From assembly GCA_029959325.1 (NCBI GenBank), contig JASCPF010000029.1, positions 1 through 37,965 on the forward strand: 37,965 nt of DNA. The letters are read 5' to 3'. Under the pieces are notes generated by a model that did not search any database, was not told the DNA's origin, and was given only the letters and a program-made list of their open reading frames with translations. The stretch comes from Microbacteriaceae bacterium PS02068. Lineage in GTDB: Bacteria; Actinomycetota; Actinomycetes; Actinomycetales; Microbacteriaceae. Shown here in pieces: positions 24,119 to 32,198 of this stretch. The translations under genes and the position numbers were made by a program. The stretch's first letter is position 1. Every line of letters begins with the position of its first letter.

Positions 24119-24598
24119 TCAGGCGACGACGCTCTCGACGAAGGCCTCGACGCGGTGCCGCGTGCCGTCGATGCGACGGTCGACGCTCGCCCGCATCTCG
24201 CTGGGCGCCAGCGGCGCGGCGAGGCGGACGTTCTCGTGGCATCCCAGATCTGCGCACATGTAGGTGCCGACACTGTCGCCGCGCTCCCCCGCCGCACCTG
24301 CGCGGCGCGCCGTGAACAGCGCGACCTGGTTGCCCGGCTGCATCGTGTGGCAGATGTTGCAGAGGGCGGCGCGCGACGGACCACCGGATGCCGCGCGCAA
24401 CACCACACCCGTCGGCACGCCCTCGCGCTCGACGATCACGTAGCCGCGCCCTCGCGTCTCGGGGTCGGGCCACGCCACGAAGTCGAGATGATCCCAGTCG
24501 GCGAGGACCACGGCGAGCGGCACGGACAGGCGTTCTCTCTCGTCGGGCGACGCGTTCACCAGCGCCGCGCGGACCTGATCCTCGGTCATCGGCAGCAT
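24119..24598 (-). CDS. FBP-type treble-clef zinc-finger protein
   Basis: A 159-residue protein matching the actinobacterial FBP domain family, related to the elongation factor G-binding protein whose C-terminal zinc finger binds EF-G and, in some species, rescues fusidic-acid-stalled ribosomes (FusB-like). Cys ligands are in ALCNICHTMQPG (about residue 80) and YMCADLGCHEN (about 112-122). It is shorter than FusB and resembles the stand-alone C-terminal form. The ATG at 24598 follows TAGACT by six bases, so a leaderless start is likely; a second ATG three codons later is possible. It diverges from a GNAT gene across only 45 bases. Ribosome-related role is by family, not shown here. Confidence 0.78.
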   Translation of the reverse strand: MLPMTEDQVRAALVNASPDERERLSVPLAVVLADWDHLDFVAWPDPETRGRGYVIVEREGVPTGVVLRAASGGPSRAALCNICHTMQPGNQVALFTARRAGAAGERGDSVGTYMCADLGCHENVRLAAPLAPSEMRASVDRRIDGTRHRVEAFVESVVA

Positions 24599-24604
24599 CC
24601 GCCC

Positions 24605-24637
24605 AGTCTACGAGCGACGCCCCCGCCGTTCTACGAT
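24605..24637. promoter_or_regulatory. Compact divergent promoters for 24598 (-) and 24644 (+)
   Basis: TAGACT on the minus strand (24610-24605) and TACGAT on the plus strand (24632-24637) each end six bases before their start codon. With only 45 bases between the two genes, the -35 region of each promoter overlaps the other gene's promoter or coding start. Confidence 0.5.
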
Positions 24638-24643
24638 CGGCGG

Positions 24644-25204
24644 ATGGACCCCTTCCGCCTGACGACCGACCGATTGGTGCTCGATCAGCCGACCGATGCC
24701 GACGTCGACGACATCGCGGCTTACTGCGTCGATCCGGTGTTCGAACGGTTCATGGTGACACCGTGGCCGTACCGCCGAGAGCACGCGGTCGGATTCGTCA
24801 GCGAATACGTTCCGCAGGGCTGGGCGCGCGACGACGAATGGACGTGGGCGATCCGCGAGCAGAGCGGCGGCGCGCTACTCGGTGTGGTCGGGGTCCGCCT
24901 GGGGGGCGGGATGGTCGGCTACTGGCTCGGTGCCCCTCATCGCGGCCGAGGCATCCTGCCCGAGGCCCTAACTGCCGCGGTCGACGCGGTCTTCGCGCGA
25001 ACCGCGCTCGATCGCGTGCGCTGGGAGTGCACCGTCGGGAACGTCGCCTCGCTGCGCGTCGCGCAGAAGTGCGGGTTCCGCTTCACCGGGGAGCACGCCG
25101 GGCTGATCGCCGGGCGCGACGGCAGCCCGATCATCGCGTGGAACGGTGAGCTGCTGCGCGCCGACGATCGCGCGCCGAAGCCCGGCTGGCCGGTCGCCGT
25201 GTGA
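24644..25204 (+). CDS. GNAT-family N-acetyltransferase, RimJ/RimL type
   Basis: A 186-residue acetyltransferase of the RimJ/RimL-like subgroup. It starts TTDRLVLDQPTDADVDDIAAYC and carries the acetyl-CoA site GAPHRGRGILPEALTAAVDAVF and the typical VRWECTVGNVASLRVAQKCGFRFTGE near the end. Such enzymes acetylate N termini or small amines; the target is not predictable. The ATG at 24644 is set by the conserved start and the -10 directly upstream. Ten bases after its stop a second GNAT gene begins, so the two are probably cotranscribed. Confidence 0.85.
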   Translation: MDPFRLTTDRLVLDQPTDADVDDIAAYCVDPVFERFMVTPWPYRREHAVGFVSEYVPQGWARDDEWTWAIREQSGGALLGVVGVRLGGGMVGYWLGAPHRGRGILPEALTAAVDAVFARTALDRVRWECTVGNVASLRVAQKCGFRFTGEHAGLIAGRDGSPIIAWNGELLRADDRAPKPGWPVAV

Positions 25205-25214
25205 GGCTGGACTG

Positions 25215-26090
25215 GTGACCTACCGCCCCGTGACGCAGGACGACGTCGACCGCGCCCCGAAGTGGATGCGCGCGGTCCCCCTGCGCGCGGATCAGTGGCG
25301 AGACGCGCACACCCGCGCGATCGTGGAGACCGACGGCGACGACGTCGTCGCGGTAGGCATGCTCTGGACCTCGCGCGTCCACGGCGACCGGTACTGGTCC
25401 GAGATCGCGGTGGACCCTGCTCGCCGCCGGCGCGGACACGGTCGGGCGATGCTCGCCCACCTGAGCATGCTGCGCGCCGCGGACATCCCGTTCATGGCTC
25501 GCGGGTACGTCGATGAGGAGCGCCTGTCGTTCTGTCGCTCGCTGGGCGCGCACACGATCCAGATCGTGCCACCGGCCGAGGTCGCCGTCGCGCAGCGGGT
25601 GGCACTCGCGGCGCATCCCGCCGTGCACGGCGCCGCCGAGCGGTCATGGGACGAGCTCGCCGCCCACAACACCGAGGTGTATGCCTGGACGCATGCCGCG
25701 TGGAGTCCGGTCGGACCAGACTTCGCGGATGCCTTGAACGAAGACTTCACCGACGAGCTCGACCTCGAGGCATCCTCGATCGCGATCGTCGACGGTCGGA
25801 TCGTCGCGAACTGCCTCGTGTACCACGACTCATCCCCACCCGTCGTCACGGCCGAGACGTCCGCCGCAGATACACCCGACGGCGAGCGCCTCGTCGAGGG
25901 GTGCGTGCGCCGCTCGCTCGACGAGCTCGCGGCGCGCGGCGTGGCCGAGGCCGAGTTCGACGGGCACGTGTCCGACCCGCACTTCCTCCCGGTGTGGACC
26001 CGCCTCGCCCCGGCGGGCCGATGGTTCCACCTCGTCGAGGTACCCGCGGCGGGTGGGATGGGCCCGGCGGTAGACTCGCCGCATGGCTGA
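25215..26090 (+). CDS. GNAT-family acetyltransferase, two-domain
   Basis: A 291-residue protein with an N-terminal GNAT domain ([18 protein letters not shown]; acetyl-CoA loop [17 protein letters not shown] near residues 70-86) and a second, weaker GNAT-like half ([49 protein letters not shown]). The second half lacks the clear Arg/Gly loop and may be structural. The GTG at 25215 follows the previous stop by ten bases. Its end overlaps the yajQ-like start by eight bases, and the promoter of that gene lies inside its last codons. Substrate unknown. Confidence 0.8.
   Translation: MTYRPVTQDDVDRAPKWMRAVPLRADQWRDAHTRAIVETDGDDVVAVGMLWTSRVHGDRYWSEIAVDPARRRRGHGRAMLAHLSMLRAADIPFMARGYVDEERLSFCRSLGAHTIQIVPPAEVAVAQRVALAAHPAVHGAAERSWDELAAHNTEVYAWTHAAWSPVGPDFADALNEDFTDELDLEASSIAIVDGRIVANCLVYHDSSPPVVTAETSAADTPDGERLVEGCVRRSLDELAARGVAEAEFDGHVSDPHFLPVWTRLAPAGRWFHLVEVPAAGGMGPAVDSPHG
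26071..26076 (+). promoter_or_regulatory. -10 element TAGACT for leaderless start at 26083
   Basis: TAGACT, then six bases, then ATG. It is inside the 3' end of the acetyltransferase gene, so the YajQ gene can be transcribed on its own. Confidence 0.55.
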
Positions 26091-26571
26091 CAGCTCATTC
26101 GACATCGTCTCCAAGGTCGATCGCCAGGAGGCGGACAACGCCCTCAACCAGGCACGCAAGGAAGTCGAGCAGCGCTACGACTTCAAGGGCACGGATGCCT
26201 CGATCGACTGGTCGGGCGAGGCGATCCTCATCAAGGCGAACAGCGAAGAGCGGGCCAAGGCCGTTCTCGACGTGTTCCAGACGAAGCTGATCAAGCGCGG
26301 GATCTCGCTGAAGTCCCTCGAGTCGGGCGAGCCGCAGGCATCCGGCAAGGAATACCGGATCACCTCGACGCTCACCGAGGGCATCTCGTCGGAGAACGCG
26401 AAGAAGCTCGGCAAGATCATCCGCGACGAGGGCCCTAAGTCGGTCAAGTCGCAGATCCAGGGCGACGAGCTGCGCGTGCAGTCGAAGTCCCGCGACGACC
26501 TGCAGGAGGTGCAGCGCCTGCTCAAGGCCGCCGACCTCGACTTCGACGTGCAGTTCGTCAACTACCGCTGA
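26083..26571 (+). CDS. yajQ: YajQ-family nucleotide-binding protein
   Basis: A 162-residue protein that matches the YajQ/UPF0234 family over its whole length: [50 protein letters not shown] and [21 protein letters not shown] near the end. Family members bind nucleotides, and a Xanthomonas homologue binds cyclic di-GMP and controls gene expression; Escherichia YajQ binds ATP/GTP and RNA. Which applies here is unknown. The ATG at 26083 overlaps the previous gene by eight bases and has its own leaderless-type promoter. Confidence 0.94.
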   Translation: MADSSFDIVSKVDRQEADNALNQARKEVEQRYDFKGTDASIDWSGEAILIKANSEERAKAVLDVFQTKLIKRGISLKSLESGEPQASGKEYRITSTLTEGISSENAKKLGKIIRDEGPKSVKSQIQGDELRVQSKSRDDLQEVQRLLKAADLDFDVQFVNYR

Positions 26572-26635
26572 GTCCCCCTCCGCGCCGCGTCGGTCACACG
26601 ACACGCTCGTAGGGCAATCACATAGCTCCGGCTCG

Positions 26636-26641
26636 TAGCGT
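26636..26641 (+). promoter_or_regulatory. -10 element TAGCGT for leaderless start at 26648
   Basis: TAGCGT, six bases, then GTG at 26648. The spacing supports this GTG over the ATG immediately after it. Confidence 0.5.
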
Positions 26642-26647
26642 GAGCGA

Positions 26648-27316
26648 GTGATGAACACGACGCGACGGATGCCGCTCCGCTGGATACTCGCGGCCGGCGC
26701 CATTCTGCTGGCCAGCTCGGTCGCCCTGACCGCGTGCAGCTCGGCGCAGCCGGCCGGTGCCGCGACCGCGGCGGTCACGCCGTCTGCCACCCCGAGTGCC
26801 AGCGCGACCCCGACCCCGACGCCTACTCCCACGCCGTCGGCTGTCCCCGCCGACTGGACGCTGCACAACACTCCCACGCCCGATGCGCACTGCGCCGGAA
26901 CGGGACTCGCGGCTCCGCAGACAGGCGTGGTCCACGTCTACATCAGCATCGCCGACCAGCACCTGTGGGAGTGCTCCGGCGCGAACCTGATGCTCGACTC
27001 GGCGGTCACGACCGGGGCATCCGCGCTGACGAACGTGCACGACGCCACCCCGACGGGCACGTTCGCGATCGCCGCGAAGACCCGCGATACGCACCTGCGC
27101 GGCCATGACGTCAACGGCTCGTGGGACGACGCGGTGACCTACTGGCTGCCGTTCTCTGGCGGCGTCGGCCTGCACGATTCCCCTTGGCAGACCTTTCCCT
27201 ACGGCAGTGACGAGTACCGCACCCAGGGCTCGCACGGGTGCGTGCATGTTCCGCTGGATGCCATCGCCTCCCTCTTCAACACGGTCCAGGTCGGCACACG
27301 CGTGACGATCACCTGA
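26648..27316 (+). CDS. L,D-transpeptidase lipoprotein
   Basis: A 222-residue exported protein with a YkuD L,D-transpeptidase domain, which makes 3-3 cross-links in peptidoglycan or attaches proteins to it. The signal peptide ends in a lipobox-like ALTAC (Cys about 30), so it is probably a lipoprotein. A linker rich in Thr, Pro and Ala (TPTPTPTPSAVP) follows, and the catalytic motif SHGCVHVP has Cys198 with GVGLHDSPW upstream. The start GTG is chosen from the promoter spacing, the ATG one codon later being equivalent. It stands alone between yajQ and the convergent VOC gene. Confidence 0.9.
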   Translation: MMNTTRRMPLRWILAAGAILLASSVALTACSSAQPAGAATAAVTPSATPSASATPTPTPTPTPSAVPADWTLHNTPTPDAHCAGTGLAAPQTGVVHVYISIADQHLWECSGANLMLDSAVTTGASALTNVHDATPTGTFAIAAKTRDTHLRGHDVNGSWDDAVTYWLPFSGGVGLHDSPWQTFPYGSDEYRTQGSHGCVHVPLDAIASLFNTVQVGTRVTIT

Positions 27317-27376
27317 GCAGGTCGCCGCGTCCCGTCCGCGATGCCGTGCACCCTCGACCAGGGCGGCGAGTAGCCG

Positions 27377-27769
27377 TCAGGCGGGGCTGGTGAGCTGGAT
27401 CAGGTTGCCGCACGTGTCGTCGAGCACGGCCGTGACGACCGGACCCATCGACGTCGGCTTCTGCAGGAACGACACTCCCCTGCCGGACAGCTCGTCGTAG
27501 ACGGCCGCGACGTCGTCAACCGCGAAGGATGCCGCGGGGATGCCATCGGCGACCAGTGCGGCCGCATAGGCCTTCGCGGCGGGGTGCTGATCGGGCTCGA
27601 GCAGCAGTTGCGTGCCGTCGGGTTCACCCGGGCCGACGACCGTCAGCCAGCGGAACTCTCCCAGCGAGACATCCTCTTTCGGCGCGAAGCCGAGCATGTC
27701 GGTGTAGAACGCGAGCGCGCGCGCCTGGTCGTCGACGAACACGGTCGTCATGTTGATGCGGATTCCCAT
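27377..27769 (-). CDS. VOC-family (glyoxalase/bleomycin resistance-like) protein
   Basis: A 130-residue single VOC protein: INMTTVFVDDQARALAFYTDMLGF at the N terminus, FRWLTVV, and ending TAVLDDTCGNLIQLTSP. These proteins bind a metal through His/Glu in paired beta-alpha-beta-beta-beta units and act as glyoxalases, dioxygenases or drug binders; the first metal His of the classic type is not obvious here. ATG 27769 is preferred because AAGGAG lies eight bases upstream; a GTG at 27778 would overlap the arsC stop. It lies five bases after arsC and is likely cotranscribed, but it lacks the Cys features of the arsenic lyase ArsI. Confidence 0.82.
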   Translation of the reverse strand: MGIRINMTTVFVDDQARALAFYTDMLGFAPKEDVSLGEFRWLTVVGPGEPDGTQLLLEPDQHPAAKAYAAALVADGIPAASFAVDDVAAVYDELSGRGVSFLQKPTSMGPVVTAVLDDTCGNLIQLTSPA

Positions 27770-27774
27770 ATGTG

Positions 27775-28221
27775 TCACTCCTTCGTGTCCGGCGGGAATG
27801 GTGAGCCCTCGAGCTCGCCGATCAGCGTCTCGACGCGGGCTCGGATCTCGTCTCGGATGCGTCGCACCGTCGACAGGTCTTGCCCGGCCGGGTCATCGAG
27901 TTGCCAGTCTTCGTAGCGCGTGCCGGGGAAGAACGGGCACGCGTCGCCGCAGCCCATGGTGATGACGACGTCGGACGCTCTGACGGCGTCGGTCGTGAGG
28001 ATCTTCGGCGCGTTGCCCGCGATGTCGATCCCCTCCTCGGCCATCACCGCGACGGCGAGGGGGTTGATCTGATCCTTGGGTTCCGAGCCCGCCGAGTACA
28101 CCTGGATCCGGTCGCCCGCGAGGCGCCGCAGGTAACCGGCGGCCATCTGAGAGCGGCCGGCGTTGTGCACGCACACGAACAGAACCGTGTTCCGGTATTC
28201 GCTCCGCAGGGTCCTGTCCAT
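27775..28221 (-). CDS. arsC: Arsenate reductase, low-molecular-weight phosphatase type
   Basis: A 148-residue protein with the P-loop CVHNAGRS (Cys17-Arg23) near its N terminus, YSAGSEPKDQINPLAV, and MGCGDACPFFPGTRYEDWQLDDPAGQ with Cys91 and Cys95. This fits the ArsC type that reduces arsenate to arsenite, in actinobacteria with thioredoxin or mycothiol as electron donor. The ATG at 28221 is six bases after TACGCT, so it is read as leaderless; an upstream open frame of 64 codons is the shadow of the divergent gene. No ArsB, Acr3 or ArsR gene is in the window, so arsenite efflux must be encoded elsewhere or the substrate differs. Confidence 0.88.
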   Translation of the reverse strand: MDRTLRSEYRNTVLFVCVHNAGRSQMAAGYLRRLAGDRIQVYSAGSEPKDQINPLAVAVMAEEGIDIAGNAPKILTTDAVRASDVVITMGCGDACPFFPGTRYEDWQLDDPAGQDLSTVRRIRDEIRARVETLIGELEGSPFPPDTKE

Positions 28222-28227
28222 TCCCCG

Positions 28228-28233
28228 AGCGTA
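28228..28233 (-). promoter_or_regulatory. -10 element TACGCT for leaderless start at 28221
   Basis: On the minus strand TACGCT, six bases, then the arsC ATG. The divergent carboxypeptidase start is about 50 bases away. Confidence 0.5.
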
Positions 28234-28279
28234 GGCCCGACGAGGGGGTCCAAGGTCGCCCATCTGGCAGAGTGAGGTG

Positions 28280-29626
28280 GTGACGCGCGACGACGTGGAT
28301 GAGTTCAGCGATCTGCTGGATGCCTCTTCGTCTGCGGATGCCTCTTCGTCTGCGGTCGACGACCCCGCGCGTGCTCGGCGCCGGCGCCGTGCTCGGCGGG
28401 CGTGGATCATCACCGCAGTCGTCGTCGTGCTCGCGCTCGCCGCGGCCGGCGGCTACGTCGCGTGGGCACTGCAGGCGCCGCTGCCCGATCCCACCGCAAC
28501 GGTGCGCACCCCGACCGTGGAACCAGGCCCCGTGGCATCCCCGACCATGACCGGCACGGGATCGGTCGTCATGACGGGTGCGCAGGACTATCTGGGGCCG
28601 GACGGCATCCGGCTCACCATGGGTGATGACAGCCCGAAGCCGATCGCGAGCATCACGAAGCTCATCACGGCGCTCGTGATTCTCGACGCGCATCCTCTCG
28701 CGAGTGCGGACGACCCCGGCCCCACGATCACGTTCGGCAAGGCCGCGCACGACCTCTACGACGAGTACTACGTGCAGGGCGCGACGATCGCCGAGATGCC
28801 CACCGGCACCTCGATGTCGCTGCACGACGCGCTCGCCACGATGCTCATCCCCTCGGCGAGCAACTACGCCGATGCCGTCGCCACCTGGGCGTTCGGGTCG
28901 CGCGACGGCTACCTCGCGGCCACCCGCGCGTGGCTCGCCGCCCACGACCTCGGGGGCACGACGATCGTCGAACCGACGGGGATCAGCGCCAGGAACACCA
29001 GCACGCCGAGCGACCTCGTGCGCATCGGCCAGCTCGCCGCCGCCGATCCGACGATCGCGCAGATCGCGGCGACCCCGTCGCTGACCGTGACCGGGCCCGG
29101 CACGATGCGCAACACCAACGACCTGCTCGGCGAGATGGGCGTGACGGGCCTGAAGACCGGCAACCTCGGCGAGGGCACGTTCAGCCTGCTGTACACGGCG
29201 TCGCTCGACGTCGGCATCGGCGCGCCGCTCGGTGTCGTCGGCGTGGCCCTCGACGGCGCCTCGCGCGAGTCGGTGGATGCCTCGGTGCGCACCCTGTTCG
29301 ACAGCGTGCGCGCGGGATTCCACCAGGTGCCCCTGCCCCAGACCGGCACCGTGATCGGCGTGTACGAGACCGCGTGGGGCTCCACGGCGCAGCTCGTCGT
29401 GACCGAGAGCAGCAGCATCCTGACCTGGTCAGACACCCCGATCGCCGGGACGCTGCAGGTCATCGCGCCGACCGAATACACCGACGGCGAGCAGGTCGGC
29501 ACCCTCACGTGGACGGCCGGGCCGAACACCGTGACGGTGCCGGTCGTCGTGCGCGGCACGATCGAGCCGCCGACCGACGAATGGCGACTCACGCATCCGT
29601 CCGAGTTGTGGGCGGCGCGCGACTGA
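28280..29626 (+). CDS. Serine D-alanyl-D-alanine carboxypeptidase, S11 type
   Basis: A 448-residue penicillin-binding protein of the S11 family, which trims the terminal D-Ala from peptidoglycan stem peptides. Catalytic motifs are SITK (Ser124, Lys127), SASN near residue 193 and KTG near 293. The N terminus is acidic and Ser-rich, then Arg-rich, with one membrane helix at about 41-64 placing the enzyme outside. After the catalytic part comes a C-terminal beta-rich region like that of PBP5-type enzymes, ending PPTDEWRLTHPSELW. Codons 14-25 are encoded by a perfect 18-base tandem repeat. The GTG at 28280 is chosen; GTG 28277 is possible, and CAGAGT six bases before 28280 is a weak -10. Confidence 0.88.
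   Translation: MTRDDVDEFSDLLDASSSADASSSAVDDPARARRRRRARRAWIITAVVVVLALAAAGGYVAWALQAPLPDPTATVRTPTVEPGPVASPTMTGTGSVVMTGAQDYLGPDGIRLTMGDDSPKPIASITKLITALVILDAHPLASADDPGPTITFGKAAHDLYDEYYVQGATIAEMPTGTSMSLHDALATMLIPSASNYADAVATWAFGSRDGYLAATRAWLAAHDLGGTTIVEPTGISARNTSTPSDLVRIGQLAAADPTIAQIAATPSLTVTGPGTMRNTNDLLGEMGVTGLKTGNLGEGTFSLLYTASLDVGIGAPLGVVGVALDGASRESVDASVRTLFDSVRAGFHQVPLPQTGTVIGVYETAWGSTAQLVVTESSSILTWSDTPIAGTLQVIAPTEYTDGEQVGTLTWTAGPNTVTVPVVVRGTIEPPTDEWRLTHPSELWAARD
28319..28354. repeat. 18-bp tandem repeat within a coding region
   Basis: GATGCCTCTTCGTCTGCG occurs twice in direct succession, encoding DASSSADASSSA. It keeps the frame and lengthens the acidic N-terminal tail of the carboxypeptidase. 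Confidence 0.85.
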
Positions 29627-29648
29627 GACGCCGGCGGCCGCACCGGGG

Positions 29649-30020
29649 CTAGTGCGTCTGGGCGGGCCGGTCGGTGCGGGGCATCCGTTGCAAGGCATCC
29701 CAGTTCGCCTCGAACACACGCGGATCGCTCTGCGCGATGCGGGCGGGCACGACGAGGCCGGGCTGGGGCCAGTGCTTCCGGTCGAAGATCGCCACGTAGG
29801 CGACGGTCTTCGCGGGGATCTCGGGGGCTTCGGCGCGCAGCTCGAGCCGGCACTCCTGAAAGCGACCGCGGGAGGTGGGATCCGAGGCGCTGATGACCGT
29901 CAGCCGCCCGCGCACCGCCGTCGCCATCGGGTCGCCCATCAGCCGTTCGAGCCACTGGCTCGTGCGGTCGAGCTCACTCTGTTCGACGTGGTCGCTGTGC
30001 TCGCTGTCGGGCGTGCTCAT
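29649..30020 (-). CDS. Small conserved-looking hypothetical protein
   Basis: A 123-residue, soluble, charged protein that I do not recognise. It begins STPDSEHSDHVEQSELDRT, then GRLTVISASDPTSRGRFQECRLELRAE and KTVAYVAIFDRKHWPQPGLVVPARI, a pattern of beta strands with no membrane segment or Cys-based motif. The ATG at 30020 overlaps the alpha/beta hydrolase stop (ATGA), so translation is coupled and the two likely work together. Its stop converges on the carboxypeptidase with a 22-base gap. Confidence 0.7.
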   Translation of the reverse strand: MSTPDSEHSDHVEQSELDRTSQWLERLMGDPMATAVRGRLTVISASDPTSRGRFQECRLELRAEAPEIPAKTVAYVAIFDRKHWPQPGLVVPARIAQSDPRVFEANWDALQRMPRTDRPAQTH

Positions 30021-30988
30021 CTCAGGGCTCCCTTGGTGAGCCACGCGCGCAATGCGGCGTAGGACGCGCCCCGCGCCTGCGGCCCGGAGAGGAAGACGTC
30101 GTGGATCGCGTCGGGAATGCGCGCCAGCGTGACACGCTCGCCCAGGCGCGTCGCCGCGCGGGCGATGTCGTCGACGACCAGCACGCTGTCGGTCGTCGTC
30201 ATGGTCGGCGCCCACTGCAGGGGTGACGTGTAGCCCGTCGACAGCAGCACGAACACCGGAACGTCGATCGCGAGGCCGGCGGCGACGCGCGCATGTCCCG
30301 CCACGACCGCCGCGAGCCAGCCCGGATGCGTCGGAAAGCCGCGCTCGGGGCGCCACCCGTCCGGCGCCTCGGGCAGCGTGCCGAGCTCCTGCTGCGCGCG
30401 GGTGTAGAAGCCGAGGTCGACGACGGGGTGCGCGCCGAGCGGATCGAACCGCGCTCGCGCGGCGACGAGCGGTGCGATGGCCTGCCGGGCGATCGCGCCC
30501 GTCTGCAGCTCGAGCCACGGGCTGTTCAGCACGACGGCGGCCGCGCGCCCGGGGTTACGCGACGCCCAGAGGCTCAGCGTCAGCCCGCCCGTCGAATGCC
30601 CCAGCAGCACGAGCCGCCGGGCGGGCCCGCGCGTGCGCATCGCGGCGATCGCGGCCTCGATGTCGGCGTCGTAGTCGTCGAGGGATGCCACGTACCCGGG
30701 CGTCTGCCCCGGGCGGATGCTGCGCCCGTACTTGCGCAGGTCGAGCGCGTAGAAGCGCGCCCCGAGCCGGTTCCAGAACCGGGCCAGGTCCTTCTGGAAG
30801 AAGTAGTCCGACCACCCGTGCACGTACAGCACATCGACATCGCGCAGCGGCGCGGCGAGCACCGAGAGCGGGCGCGGCACCGACCGCACGAGCGTCGCGA
30901 CGACCGGCCCCTGGGCATCCTCGCCCAACTCCAGCGTCAGCTGCTCGAACGGCGCCCCGAGGATGTCGGGAATCCACGAGCCTGTCAT
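30017..30988 (-). CDS. Alpha/beta hydrolase, lysophospholipase-like
   Basis: A 323-residue cytoplasmic alpha/beta hydrolase. DVLYVHGWSDYFFQ supplies the oxyanion region, GHSTGGLTLSLWA holds the nucleophile Ser (G-H-S-T-G), and the final His is in DAIHDVFLSGPQ. The lid region around PWLELQTGAI is typical of monoglyceride lipase and lysophospholipase relatives that use serine hydrolysis on small esters. Substrate not predictable. The ATG at 30988 follows TAGGCT by six bases. The small hypothetical gene downstream overlaps it by four bases. Confidence 0.85.
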   Translation of the reverse strand: MTGSWIPDILGAPFEQLTLELGEDAQGPVVATLVRSVPRPLSVLAAPLRDVDVLYVHGWSDYFFQKDLARFWNRLGARFYALDLRKYGRSIRPGQTPGYVASLDDYDADIEAAIAAMRTRGPARRLVLLGHSTGGLTLSLWASRNPGRAAAVVLNSPWLELQTGAIARQAIAPLVAARARFDPLGAHPVVDLGFYTRAQQELGTLPEAPDGWRPERGFPTHPGWLAAVVAGHARVAAGLAIDVPVFVLLSTGYTSPLQWAPTMTTTDSVLVVDDIARAATRLGERVTLARIPDAIHDVFLSGPQARGASYAALRAWLTKGALR

Positions 30989-30994
30989 GGCGCC

Positions 30995-31000
30995 AGCCTA
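30995..31000 (-). promoter_or_regulatory. -10 element TAGGCT for leaderless start at 30988
   Basis: On the minus strand TAGGCT, six bases, then ATG of the hydrolase gene, no ribosome binding site. Confidence 0.5.
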
Positions 31001-31058
31001 ACCGGGCGAGCGGGGTGCGCTCACCTCCCTGGCGCCGAGAGTGAGTGCCGTGCACTCC

Positions 31059-31125
31059 GGGAGGAGATTTCGCTTGCGGAGGATGGATGCCCCGCAGGCA
31101 TCCTCCCGTGGTGAAATCTCCTCCC
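31059..31125. repeat. Family 2 palindrome, left copy
   Basis: A 67-base element. Outer arms GGGAGGAGATTTC (31059-31071) and GAAATCTCCTCCC (31113-31125) are perfect inverted repeats of 13 bases, and inside is a second stem with core GGATGCC ... GGCATCC. The similarity with the copy at 32132-32198 continues into GGGGTGCGG after the right arm, so both copies have the same orientation. It lies 44 bases past the stop of the DUF559 gene. Confidence 0.85.
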
Positions 31126-31169
31126 GGGGTGCGGGGCCCGGGGTGCGGCGCCCGGCGCGGACACACGCG

Positions 31170-32000
31170 TCATCGCGCGCGGTGCAGACCCTGCGCGACC
31201 GCGCGCATCAGGAGATCCTGCACGAACTCCCACTGTTCGAGCACCTGCCAGTAGCCGACGCGAATCACGTGGTAGCCGCGCAGCATGAGCTCCGCATCGT
31301 GCGCGATGTCGCGCTCGCGCTGCGCGCCGACGTGATGGCCCCCGTCGATCTGCAGCGCGAGACGCTCGCCGATCAGGATGTCGACGCGGTGGCCGTGAAT
31401 CCAGATCTGCCGGCGAAGCGGCAGGTTCAGCCACCGGAGGCGCGGCACCACGATCGTCTCGAGACCGGAATCCGACCAGATCTCTGCGACGTCGAGGATG
31501 CGCCGCGCGCAGGCCGGCAGGGCGAGCCGGCGCAGCACCTCGGCATCCACTGCGCCCGTGCGCAGAGCCGACTCCCACGTCGCCAGCGCGTATTCGAACG
31601 GCTGGCAGGCCGCCACCGCGGCGAGCACGTTCTCGGGTGCGTCGGTGAGCGACGCCGGATGCCGCGGCACGACCGGCCTCGCCCAGTGCACCACCGCAGT
31701 CGCCGTCGGCGCCCGCCCCGAGTGCGCGGGCGCCCCGACGTGCACGTGCGGATCGTCGGCGGTGACCCACCACCCCAGCTGGCGCGCCCGACTGACGCAC
31801 GTGATCACCACGTGCGACCGAGCCGCGGCGATCAGGAGCGGATCGGCTCCACGCGCGGCGACCCATCCCCGGCGCACGCGGTCGAGGGAACCCGCCGAGA
31901 TCGCCCGATCGAGCGTCCCCCGCCCGATCCCCGCCGCCGCGAGGGCCGACGTCGTGACGACACCGCCGTGATCGCGCACCCATTCCGTGGCATCCACCAT
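31170..32000 (-). CDS. DUF559 nuclease-like protein with AbiEi-type N terminus
   Basis: A 276-residue protein. Residues 1-100 resemble the winged-helix region of AbiEi-type antitoxins (WVRDHGGVVTTSALAAAGIG, SAGSLDRVRRGWVAA), and the C-terminal ~110 residues are a DUF559 / PD-(D/E)XK-like domain (GHRVDILIGERLALQIDGGHHV, then RERDIAHDAELMLRGYHVIRV). In the active-site segment the usual E-x-D/H reads Q-I-D, so activity is uncertain. It has no antitoxin or toxin partner. It is flanked by two copies of the family 2 palindrome (31059-31125 and 32132-32198). The ATG at 32000 has GACGAT six bases upstream, a weak -10, and no ribosome binding site. Antitoxin-like function is not supported by context. 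Confidence 0.78.
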   Translation of the reverse strand: MVDATEWVRDHGGVVTTSALAAAGIGRGTLDRAISAGSLDRVRRGWVAARGADPLLIAAARSHVVITCVSRARQLGWWVTADDPHVHVGAPAHSGRAPTATAVVHWARPVVPRHPASLTDAPENVLAAVAACQPFEYALATWESALRTGAVDAEVLRRLALPACARRILDVAEIWSDSGLETIVVPRLRWLNLPLRRQIWIHGHRVDILIGERLALQIDGGHHVGAQRERDIAHDAELMLRGYHVIRVGYWQVLEQWEFVQDLLMRAVAQGLHRAR

Positions 32001-32081
32001 CGCGCCATCGTCCCGTGTGGCGCGGTATGGGAGGCCCCGAGAGGGGCGGTTCCGTGGACAACTCGGGCGAGAGGGCGCCTG

Positions 32082-32131
32082 GGGAGGAGGCGACAGGGTG
32101 CGCTTCGGGAGGAGGCGACAGGGTGCGCCTG
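32082..32131. repeat. 25-bp tandem duplication
   Basis: Two consecutive 25-base units, GGGAGGAGGCGACAGGGTGC followed by GCTTC or GCCTG, starting at 32082 and 32107. Their first bases (GGGAGGAG) are the same as the left arm of the palindrome that follows at 32132. Confidence 0.8.
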
Positions 32132-32198
32132 GGGAGGAGATTTCCTTACGGGAGGACGGATGCCCGGGATTCATCCTCCCGAAGCGAAATCTCCTCCC
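32132..32198. repeat. Family 2 palindrome, right copy
   Basis: The same 67-base length and the same 13-base outer arms as 31059-31125 (GGGAGGAGATTTC and GAAATCTCCTCCC), with diverged inner sequence holding GGATGCC and CATCC. The inside differs while arms are identical, which suggests the arms are the selected part. It lies about 130 bases before the DUF559 start. Confidence 0.85.

Noticed and set aside
27377..27769. ArsI carbon-arsenic lyase, given the arsC neighbour
   Set aside because: The protein lacks the Cys pair expected for ArsI and looks like a general VOC protein.
31170..32000. AbiE toxin-antitoxin system
   Set aside because: Only the AbiEi-like winged helix is present, joined to a DUF559 domain; there is no AbiEii toxin gene on either side.
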